Source of the DNA: Chromatium okenii
Lineage (GTDB): Bacteria > Pseudomonadota > Gammaproteobacteria > Chromatiales > Chromatiaceae
Direction: 5' to 3'
Length of the DNA stretch: 64,000 nucleotides
Assembly (NCBI RefSeq): GCF_016583745.1
Contig: NZ_NRRQ01000004.1
Span: forward strand, 62,001 to 126,000
A model generated the notes under the pieces. The model searched no databases. It was given only the letters and a program-made list of their open reading frames with translations, and was not told the origin of the DNA. How positions within the stretch are numbered: position 1 is the first letter of the stretch; each line of letters begins with the position of its first letter. The translations under genes and the position numbers were made by a program. Below, one piece after another: positions 57,508 to 64,000 of this stretch.

Positions 57508-60342
57508 ATGTCTCGCAAACTTATTCTCGCGGCAGCGGCAACCTTGCTTTTCGCAGGCACCGATGTCGTCGCCCTCGGTCTCGGCGAAATTCGCGCCTAT
57601 TCCGGTCTCAATCAGCCGTTTCAAGGTGAAATCGCGCTCTACGATGTCAAGCCAGAAGATCAGGATGCGCTGCAAATCGCGCTGGCCTCGCAAGCAGCGT
57701 TCGATCAAGCCGGCATCGAACGCTATTACGACCTCACCAAACTCAAATTCACGCTTGAAACCTCCACCACTGGCGAGCTGGTCATCACCGTCACCAGCCG
57801 CGAGCCAATCCGCGAGCCGTATTTGGACATGCTGGTGGAGGTGTACTGGCCACAGGGGCAATTGCTCAAAGAATTCACGGTGTTATTGGAACCGCCGGAG
57901 CGCATGACCACTCCGCTGCGCTTGCCAACCACCACTCGCGCTGCCGCCCGCGCCAGCACCGCTCCAAGCTCCGGCGACAACGCCGGGTTTCCACTGCTCG
58001 TCGGGCCGGTCAGCACCGGCGCGGGGTTGTGGCAAGTCGCCCGCACTCACGCTCCAGCGGGCGCGACCGTCGCCCAAACCGCGCTGGCGCTGTATCGCAA
58101 CAATCAAGACGCCTTCACTCGCGGCAATATCAATCGCCTCATCAGCGGCAGAACCCTCATCATTCCGACGCGAGAGGAATTGTTGGCGCTCGATGCCACT
58201 GCCGCCGAGCGGGAATTCACCAGCGCCGTGCAGGGCGGAGCCACTCCTCGCGCTCCGCTCACGGTCGTGCCCACCGACAACGCCCAACTGCGGCTGCTCG
58301 GCGCACGAGCGCCAGCTGCTGCGTCACTGCCAACTGCCGCATCGCAGCCCGATCCCGCCGCTACCCGTTTGGAACAGGATTTATTGATCGCGCTGGAAAC
58401 TGGCGAGCGGATGCGCCAAGAAGCGCAAGAATTGCGGCAGCGGGTGCAGGAATTGGAAGTGCGCTTGACGACCATCCAGCAGCAGCTCCAACCGCGTCAG
58501 GGTGACGCTGCCAGCGCCAATTCCACTTTGCCAACGGCGGGAACGCTGCCGCCTGAGATGTCAACGCCAGTCGCAGAATCGCCCACGCCAGCCGTGCCAG
58601 ACCCTGACACGTTGGCGCTGGTTGATGAACCGTTGCCACCCGCAACACCGCTTGATCCGTCATTGCCACTTGAGCCACCGCTGCCAACCCCCGCACTGTT
58701 GCCGGTGCCAGCCGTCACTCCCGCGTCAAACCCAGCGCCAGTCACCGTTCCCAGTGCGGGAGCGGTTTCAGCAACCACTGCGCCAGCACCGGAAACCGCC
58801 ACTTGGCAAACGTTGATGCTGCCGATGGCGGGCATCGCAGGCGTGGCGGCGCTCGGCATGTTGGCAATTGCGTGGTTCCGCTCGCGCCGGCGTCCGCCAG
58901 CGGCTGAGACGGAAGCAGATGATGATGACGCACTTGATTTGGCAGATGATTTTGCCGATGACGGTGCGCAGACCGCGTTGTTGCCGGATGACGATGACGC
59001 TGGACAAACCGCGCTGTTGCCGCCTTCCGGCAAGATGTCAGCCAGCGCGACCAGCCTTGCGCCGCGCCGTCCGCTCGAAGATGACGAGGAACCAGAAACG
59101 CCGCTGTCGTTAATCTCGTCGCTGAGTGATTTTGAGGCAGAAACCGATGCGATTGATCCGTTGTCGGAGGCTGATATTTATATCGTTTATGGCAAGCACG
59201 AAGAGGCGCAGGCGTTGTTATTGAAGGAAATGCAGCGGTCGCCGACTCGCCTTGATTTGAAATTCAAACTGGCGGAAGCCTGCATCGGGGCGAAGAACTT
59301 GGTGGGCTTGACCAGCGTGATGCAGTCGATTGCGGCGCTCAACGGTGATCGGCAGCAGCCGGGGCAATGGCAGCAATTGCAAGCCGCCGCCGCAGAATTA
59401 CAAAAGACCGCATCAGCGGCTTCGCCTGATGATACCGATGAATTGAATTCTTCCTTCTTGGTTGACATTGATCCGCACACGCCGCCGGTGCGGATACCAC
59501 CAGCCGCGCCGCTGACACCACCGCCGCCCGTGATTCCGCCACCGCCGCACTTGCCGCTGACTGATGATGAATTGGATTTTGAGGAATTGATGCCGCCGTC
59601 GGCTTTGGTGGAAAACGAGAGCGATATTGAGGATTCACGTTTTGCAGAAATGACGGACATTCAACGCGCCGTACAGCGTCCGCTCAACGCGCCGCCGCGT
59701 CCGCAACCGCCCACGCCGTCGGAACTGGAAGATGATGAGTTGGGCAAATTGTTACTTCAGCCGTCCAGCCCGCCGGAGTTGGTTCTCCCCACATCAGCAG
59801 CGGTGGCGCTGCCGCCATTGTCTGCGCCAACACCGGTGCTGGCGGCAGCATCTTTGGCGAAATCACCTGCCCCGCCGCGGACACCGGCGTTTAGCGGCCT
59901 GACTCCGCCCGCGCCGTCGCTGGTGAAATCACCCGCGCCGCTGCCGGAAGTGCTGGAGCTGGACTTTGATCTGGAATTGAAATTGCCCACGCCACCGCCG
60001 CCGCTCGCACCACCACCGCTGCCGCCACTGGAGTTGCCGGATTCGGAAATGTTGCAGCTTGATGATCCGCGTCTCGCCGAGCTGCACGATGTGGAGTCAA
60101 TTCTCATCAATGCGGCGGTGGAAAAAGACCTGCCGCCGCCATCGCCGTCAGCACTTGCGGACACGACGTGGCAATTTGGCAATGATGTGTGGGATGAGAT
60201 CAAAACCAAGCTGGATTTGGCGCAGGCGTATGCGGACATGGATGACGCAGATGCCGCCCGCGACATCCTCAACGAGGTGTTCGCGGAAGGCGATGCAGAG
60301 CAAAAAGCGGCAGCGCAGCGGCTATTGGATCGGATCAAGTGA
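57508..60342 (+). CDS. fimV: FimV-like pilus assembly/polar scaffold protein
   Basis: A 944-residue inner-membrane protein of the FimV family, which organises the cell pole and type IV pilus function. In order: signal peptide (about 1-22), FimV N-terminal domain (LGLGEIRAYSGLNQPFQGEI...), LysM-like peptidoglycan-binding region (about 170-225; ALYRNNQDAFTRGNINRLISGRTLIIP), coiled coil (about 295-330), Pro-rich linker, one membrane helix (about 430-450), acidic cytoplasmic region, TPR motif (around 550-600) and the C-terminal FimV domain (LDLAQAYADMDDADAARDILNEV). The cytoplasmic part is very Pro-rich. Confidence 0.93.
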   Translation: MSRKLILAAAATLLFAGTDVVALGLGEIRAYSGLNQPFQGEIALYDVKPEDQDALQIALASQAAFDQAGIERYYDLTKLKFTLETSTTGELVITVTSREPIREPYLDMLVEVYWPQGQLLKEFTVLLEPPERMTTPLRLPTTTRAAARASTAPSSGDNAGFPLLVGPVSTGAGLWQVARTHAPAGATVAQTALALYRNNQDAFTRGNINRLISGRTLIIPTREELLALDATAAEREFTSAVQGGATPRAPLTVVPTDNAQLRLLGARAPAAASLPTAASQPDPAATRLEQDLLIALETGERMRQEAQELRQRVQELEVRLTTIQQQLQPRQGDAASANSTLPTAGTLPPEMSTPVAESPTPAVPDPDTLALVDEPLPPATPLDPSLPLEPPLPTPALLPVPAVTPASNPAPVTVPSAGAVSATTAPAPETATWQTLMLPMAGIAGVAALGMLAIAWFRSRRRPPAAETEADDDDALDLADDFADDGAQTALLPDDDDAGQTALLPPSGKMSASATSLAPRRPLEDDEEPETPLSLISSLSDFEAETDAIDPLSEADIYIVYGKHEEAQALLLKEMQRSPTRLDLKFKLAEACIGAKNLVGLTSVMQSIAALNGDRQQPGQWQQLQAAAAELQKTASAASPDDTDELNSSFLVDIDPHTPPVRIPPAAPLTPPPPVIPPPPHLPLTDDELDFEELMPPSALVENESDIEDSRFAEMTDIQRAVQRPLNAPPRPQPPTPSELEDDELGKLLLQPSSPPELVLPTSAAVALPPLSAPTPVLAAASLAKSPAPPRTPAFSGLTPPAPSLVKSPAPLPEVLELDFDLELKLPTPPPPLAPPPLPPLELPDSEMLQLDDPRLAELHDVESILINAAVEKDLPPPSPSALADTTWQFGNDVWDEIKTKLDLAQAYADMDDADAARDILNEVFAEGDAEQKAAAQRLLDRIK

Positions 60343-60356
60343 TTGATTTACAAGCA

Positions 60357-61154
60357 ATGCCGCAGCGCATCGCGCTCGGCGTGGAATATGACGGCACCGC
60401 CTTTCACGGCTGGCAAACTCAGCAGCAGGGCGTGCGCACGGTGCAAACCAGTTTGGAAACGGCGCTGGCGCGGGTTGCCAATCATCCGGTGACGCTGCAC
60501 GCGGCCGGTCGCACCGATGCTGGCGTTCACGCGCTGGAGCAGGTGGTGCATTTCGATACCACCGCGCAGCGCAGTGAGCGGGCGTGGTTGCTGGGCACCA
60601 ATGTCAATTTGCCGCCGGATGTGGCGGTGCGCTGGGTGCAGCCGCTTGATGCCAGTTTTCATGCGCGATTCAGCGCGATTGCCCGCCATTATCGCTATCA
60701 CATTCAGATGACGGAGATGCACTCGGCGCTGCAACGGGATCGCGCCGTGTGGATTTATGGCGCGATTGATGTGGCGCGAATGCGTGAAGCGGCAGCGGCG
60801 CTGGTCGGTGAGCACGATTTTTCCAGTTTCCGCGCTATCTCCTGCCAAGCGAAAAGTCCAATTCGCCGCGTCCATTATCTCAAGCTCACAGAACAAGACC
60901 AAATGCTGACGCTGCACATCGGCGCAAATGGATTTCTGCATCACATGGTGCGCAATATCGCCGGAGTGTTGATTGCGATTGGGCGCGGTCATGCGCCAGT
61001 GGAATGGACGACGCAATTGCTGGCGCTGCGCGACCGCAAACAAGGTGGCGTTACCGCGCCGCCGCAGGGGCTGTATTTCGTCCGCGCTGATTATCCCGCC
61101 CAATTTGTGCTACCGCAGTTGCCAATTGCTGCAACGCTCTGCACAACCAACTGA
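60357..61154 (+). CDS. truA: tRNA pseudouridine(38-40) synthase
   Basis: Makes pseudouridine at positions 38-40 of tRNA anticodon stems. The 265-residue protein has the GVEYDGTAFHGWQ start, the catalytic Asp motif AAGRTDAGVHALEQ, and the late HHMVRNIAGVLIAIGRG. Start choice: ATG at 60357, or a GTG at 60339 overlapping the fimV stop. It lies in the conserved fimV-truA-trpF line and may be transcribed with them. Confidence 0.95.
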   Translation: MPQRIALGVEYDGTAFHGWQTQQQGVRTVQTSLETALARVANHPVTLHAAGRTDAGVHALEQVVHFDTTAQRSERAWLLGTNVNLPPDVAVRWVQPLDASFHARFSAIARHYRYHIQMTEMHSALQRDRAVWIYGAIDVARMREAAAALVGEHDFSSFRAISCQAKSPIRRVHYLKLTEQDQMLTLHIGANGFLHHMVRNIAGVLIAIGRGHAPVEWTTQLLALRDRKQGGVTAPPQGLYFVRADYPAQFVLPQLPIAATLCTTN

Positions 61155-61168
61155 ACACTGACAACTCA
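61154..61168. repeat. GTTGTCA-family short repeat
   Basis: ACACTGACAACTCAA lies at the truA stop and before trpF. It is a single and partial copy of the dispersed heptamer. Confidence 0.4.
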
Positions 61169-61174
61169 AAAGCC

Positions 61175-61810
61175 ATGTCTCGTACCCGCGTCAAAATCTG
61201 TGGTTTGACTGATAAATCCGCCGTTGCTGCTGCCGTTGCAGCGGGCGCGGATGCCCTCGGTTTTGTGTTTTATCCGCCCAGTCCGCGAGCGGTGACGCCG
61301 GAGCTGGCGCAGCAGTTGTGCGCAAACTTGCCGCCGTTTGTCAGCGCGGTCGGTTTATTTGTCGATGCTGCGCCAGCGACGATTCACGCCACGCTGGCGC
61401 AGGTGCCGCTGGATTTGCTGCAATTTCATGGCGATGAGCCGCCGGAGTTCTGCGCCAGCTTCGGACGGCGTTGGATCAAGGCGTTGCGGATGCGCCCGGA
61501 GATTGATCTTCAGGCTGAAATGGAGCGGTTTATGAGTGCTGGCGCTGCCGGTTTATTGCTCGATGCGTTTGATCCGACTCGCGCTGGTGGCACCGGGCAA
61601 CAGTTTGATTGGGCACGGATTCCGCCCGAAATCGCCGCGCAGATCGTGCTGGCGGGCGGGCTTGATCCGAGCAATATCGCGGCAGCAATTCAACAGGTGC
61701 GACCTTACGGCGTCGATGTCAGTGGCGGCGTTGAGCTGGCGCGAGGCGTTAAAGATCACGCAAAAATTTTCGCTTTTATGCAAGGAGTTAAAGATGGCGA
61801 TACATGCTGA
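61175..61810 (+). CDS. trpF: Phosphoribosylanthranilate isomerase
   Basis: Isomerises phosphoribosylanthranilate in tryptophan synthesis. The 211-residue TIM barrel has VKICGLTD (catalytic Cys), [39 protein letters not shown] and late GVDVSGGVE. It is monofunctional (not fused to trpC). The trpB start lies inside its last 17 bases, giving coupling. Confidence 0.96.
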   Translation: MSRTRVKICGLTDKSAVAAAVAAGADALGFVFYPPSPRAVTPELAQQLCANLPPFVSAVGLFVDAAPATIHATLAQVPLDLLQFHGDEPPEFCASFGRRWIKALRMRPEIDLQAEMERFMSAGAAGLLLDAFDPTRAGGTGQQFDWARIPPEIAAQIVLAGGLDPSNIAAAIQQVRPYGVDVSGGVELARGVKDHAKIFAFMQGVKDGDTC

Positions 61811-63146
61811 TAAAAATCCCAACCACCCTGTGGAAAATCCCCCCAACCCCCCTTTGCTAAAGGGGGGCTTTTCATCTTCCCCCGTTGAAAAAGACACCTC
61901 TTCATCTCCCCCCTTTGAAAAAGGGGGGCAGGGGGGGATTTCGGATTTTTCCAATTACACGCTGCCCGATGAACACGGGCATTTCGGGGTTTATGGCGGG
62001 ATGTTTGTGCCCGAAACCCTGATGCACCCGCTCGAAGAATTGCGGCTGGCGTATGCCGCTTGCTGCGCCGATCCCAATTTTCAAGCCGAATTGGACGCCG
62101 ATTTGCGCGATTACGTCGGGCGTCCGTCGCCGCTGTATCACGCCGAACGCTGGAGCCGCGAGCTGGGCGGAGCGCAGATTTATCTCAAGCGCGAAGACCT
62201 CAATCACACTGGTGCGCACAAGGTCAATAACACCGTGGGGCAGGCGTTGCTCGCCAAGCGGATGGGCAAAACCCGCATCATCGCCGAGACCGGCGCAGGT
62301 CAACACGGCGTCGCCAGCGCGACAGTTGCGGCGCGGCTCGGGTTGGAATGCGTGGTTTATATGGGTGAAGTGGACGTGGCGCGGCAGGAAGCCAACGTTT
62401 ATCGGATGCGTCTGCTGGGCGCGACCGTCGTGCCGGTCAAATCCGGTTCGCGCACGTTGAAAGATGCGCTCAACGAAGCGATGCGCGACTGGGTGACGAA
62501 TATCGACAACACCTTTTACATCATCGGCACCGTCGCTGGCCCGCATCCGTATCCGATGCTGGTGCGCGATTTTCAAGCGGTGATTGGGCGCGAGGCACGA
62601 GCGCAGATGTTGGAGCGCACCGGTCGCCTGCCGGATGCGCTGGTCGCCTGCGTCGGCGGCGGTTCCAACGCGATTGGGCTGTTTTATCCGTTCCTCAACG
62701 ACCGCGAGGTGGCGATTTATGGCGTCGAAGCAGCGGGCGATGGCATTGAAACCGGTCATCACGCTGCGCCGTTGACGGCCGGTCGCCCCGGCGTGTTGCA
62801 CGGCAATCGCACCTATTTGATGGAAGATGCCAACGGGCAAATCATTGAAACCCATTCAATTTCTGCCGGTTTGGATTATCCCGGCGTCGGCCCCGAACAT
62901 GCGTGGCTGAAAGACAGCGGTCGCGCCAGTTATGACGCGATCACCGATGCCGAGGCGCTCGCGGCGTTTCATCATTTAACGCGCACCGAGGGCATCATTC
63001 CGGCGCTCGAATCCAGCCACGCGCTGGCGTATGCGCACAAGCTGGCGCGGACGTTGCGCCCCGACCAGAACATTTTGGTCAATTTGTCCGGGCGCGGAGA
63101 CAAAGATATGCACACGGTCGCATCGCTGGACGGGTTAGTGTTATGA
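61794..63146 (+). CDS. trpB: Tryptophan synthase beta chain with repeat-derived N-terminal insertion
   Basis: The PLP enzyme condensing indole and serine. The canonical protein starts near residue 50 ([23 protein letters not shown]) and shows the PLP Lys in [10 protein letters not shown], the [11 protein letters not shown] loop, GGGSNAIG phosphate loop and a normal C-terminus. The 450-residue length exceeds the usual 395-410 because residues about 5-49 derive from an in-frame palindromic repeat ([22 protein letters not shown]). The ATG at 61794 has an ideal AGGAG six bases upstream, overlaps trpF and is the only good start; no ATG/GTG start is seen between the repeat and the canonical start. 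Confidence 0.95.
   Translation: MAIHADKNPNHPVENPPNPPLLKGGFSSSPVEKDTSSSPPFEKGGQGGISDFSNYTLPDEHGHFGVYGGMFVPETLMHPLEELRLAYAACCADPNFQAELDADLRDYVGRPSPLYHAERWSRELGGAQIYLKREDLNHTGAHKVNNTVGQALLAKRMGKTRIIAETGAGQHGVASATVAARLGLECVVYMGEVDVARQEANVYRMRLLGATVVPVKSGSRTLKDALNEAMRDWVTNIDNTFYIIGTVAGPHPYPMLVRDFQAVIGREARAQMLERTGRLPDALVACVGGGSNAIGLFYPFLNDREVAIYGVEAAGDGIETGHHAAPLTAGRPGVLHGNRTYLMEDANGQIIETHSISAGLDYPGVGPEHAWLKDSGRASYDAITDAEALAAFHHLTRTEGIIPALESSHALAYAHKLARTLRPDQNILVNLSGRGDKDMHTVASLDGLVL
61809..61950. repeat. GC-rich palindromic repeat inside trpB (family A, locus 4)
   Basis: Two or more nested units (CCCCCCAACCCCCC-TTTGCTAAAGGGGGG and CCCCCC-TTTGAAAAAGGGGGG-CAGGGGGGGATTT) with flanking AAAATCC/GGATTTTT arms. 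The whole element keeps the trpB frame open and adds about 45 residues at the N-terminus. Confidence 0.88.
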
Positions 63147-63979
63147 GCAGAATTGCACAACGTTTTCAACAACTTCAAGATTCCAAGCGCACTGCGCTGA
63201 TTCCATTTATCACCGCTGGCGATCCCACGCCACAAATCACCGTGCCGCTGATGCAAGCGATGGTCAGCGCGGGCGCGGATGTGATTGAGCTGGGCGTGCC
63301 GTTTTCCGATCCGATGGCGGACGGGCCGGTGATTCAGCGGGCGACCGAGCGGGCGCTGGCGCAGGGCGTGTCGCTGACTGCCGTGCTGGAAATGGTGCGG
63401 CAATTCCGTGAGCACGACGGCACGACGCCGGTCGTGCTGATGGGTTATCTCAATCCGATTGAAGTGATGGGTTATGCGCAATTTGCGCAGCAGGCCGCTG
63501 CCGCTGGTGTCGATGGCGCGTTAATCGTTGATTTACCACCCGAAGAAGGGCACGACCTGATTGCGTTGATGAAGGCGCAGGGGCTGGATTTGGTTTATTT
63601 GCTCGCGCCGACCTCCACCGCAGCGCGGATCAAACTGATTGGCGATGTTGCCAGCGGCTTTGTGTATTACGTCTCGGTGAAGGGCGTCACCGGCGCGGGT
63701 CATCTCGATACGGCAGCGGTCGCGGCGCAAGTGGGCGCGATTAAGTCGTTGATTCCGTTGCCAGTTGGCGTCGGATTTGGGATCAAGGACGCCGAAACTG
63801 CGGCGAAGGTGGCGCAGGTCGCCGATGCGGTGATTGTCGGCAGCGCGATTGTCAGCCAAATCGAAACGCTGGCGGCGACGCCCGAACGCATTCCTGACAC
63901 CATCGGGAATTTTTTAGCAGAACTGCGGCAAGCGATTGATGCTGTTGATTGTTCTGTCACTTCACGCGCTGCGGAGTAA
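63143..63979 (+). CDS. trpA: Tryptophan synthase alpha chain
   Basis: Cleaves indoleglycerol phosphate to indole, which is channelled to TrpB. The 278-residue TIM barrel has [14 protein letters not shown], the catalytic Glu in [20 protein letters not shown], the catalytic Asp region (LIVDLPPEE) and [12 protein letters not shown]. It overlaps the trpB stop by four bases (ATGA). The final 21 bases of the window after its stop hold no recognisable feature; accD is the usual next gene but lies outside. Confidence 0.97.
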   Translation: MSRIAQRFQQLQDSKRTALIPFITAGDPTPQITVPLMQAMVSAGADVIELGVPFSDPMADGPVIQRATERALAQGVSLTAVLEMVRQFREHDGTTPVVLMGYLNPIEVMGYAQFAQQAAAAGVDGALIVDLPPEEGHDLIALMKAQGLDLVYLLAPTSTAARIKLIGDVASGFVYYVSVKGVTGAGHLDTAAVAAQVGAIKSLIPLPVGVGFGIKDAETAAKVAQVADAVIVGSAIVSQIETLAATPERIPDTIGNFLAELRQAIDAVDCSVTSRAAE

Positions 63980-64000
63980 TGGCGATGGCGATCATCACTG

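Noticed and set aside
60348-61103. 251-residue minus-strand open frame opposite truA
   Set aside because: TruA motifs are complete on the plus strand; the antisense frame shows none.
61536-61793. Extension of the trpB frame upstream of 61794
   Set aside because: It is inside trpF in another frame, and the strong AGGAG-ATG at 61794 marks the start.
61902-62855. 317-residue open frame on the minus strand opposite trpB
   Set aside because: It mirrors the well-conserved trpB codons, has no recognisable motif, and is His/Arg/Gln-rich as expected of an antisense shadow.

Overview
The window looks like the chromosome of a Gammaproteobacterium. The gene orders leuCDB-asd-fimV-truA-trpFBA, petABC-sspAB, minCDE and coaD-fdx are typical of that class, and gammaproteobacterial FimV, SspA/SspB, UbiG and LolCD are present. 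A complete nifHDKTY cluster with DraT shows a diazotroph. The bc1 complex, NhaD antiporter, dense two-component signalling and dispersed GC-rich palindromes would fit a sulfur-oxidising Thiotrichales/Chromatiales-type organism, but that placement is inference. No rRNA, tRNA, CRISPR array, integrase, transposase or prophage was seen. No gene-free stretch exceeds 300 bases.

Layout. 1-4.7 kb: tail of a sensor kinase, a receiver protein, a ParA-like ATPase, ubiG, a YciK-like SDR, an agmatine deiminase-like enzyme and another receiver. 4.7-9.8 kb (minus strand): Nif3-like protein, petABC, sspA, sspB and a small lipoprotein. 9.9-14.3 kb (minus): ferredoxin, coaD, an orphan TRAP small permease, tadA, a secreted nuclease, nhaD and an ankyrin lipoprotein. 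14.4-23 kb: pgm, a DUF1566 lectin-like protein, cobS, comEC, a DUF2062 protein and lolCD. 23-31 kb: dnaX, ybaB, a HIT protein, minCDE, dapE, a haem-type diguanylate cyclase and an epimerase-like protein. 31-40 kb (minus): a signalling block of two tandem receiver/PP2C/ATPase proteins, a 1336-residue hybrid kinase and an HD-GYP regulator. 40-45.5 kb: RIO kinase, a bilin-reductase-like/PCP_red fusion, trpGDC, cinA C-domain and DUF2442. 45.5-52 kb: draT and nifHDKTY. 52-64 kb: leuCDB, two small AT-rich genes, asd, fimV, truA and trpFBA.

How the genes work together. NifHDK form the Mo-nitrogenase, NifT and NifY assist maturation, and DraT can switch NifH off at Arg101. A good sigma-54 promoter precedes nifH. 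The bc1 genes supply respiratory electron transfer. The trp genes are split into trpGDC and trpFBA, with no trpE in the window. The signalling block joins phosphorelay, PP2C-type phosphatase and cyclic-di-GMP turnover.

Three things stand out. (1) A GC-rich palindromic repeat occurs at four loci; at two of them it is inserted in frame inside essential-type genes (the trpB N-terminus and comEC), read in two different frames, recalling Rickettsia palindromic elements. (2) A ferredoxin-dependent bilin-reductase-like domain is fused to a PCP_red domain, with expected catalytic acids apparently replaced. (3) A second dispersed repeat is built from GTTGTCA heptamers and forms intergenic hairpins, one of which supplies the last codons of trpD.
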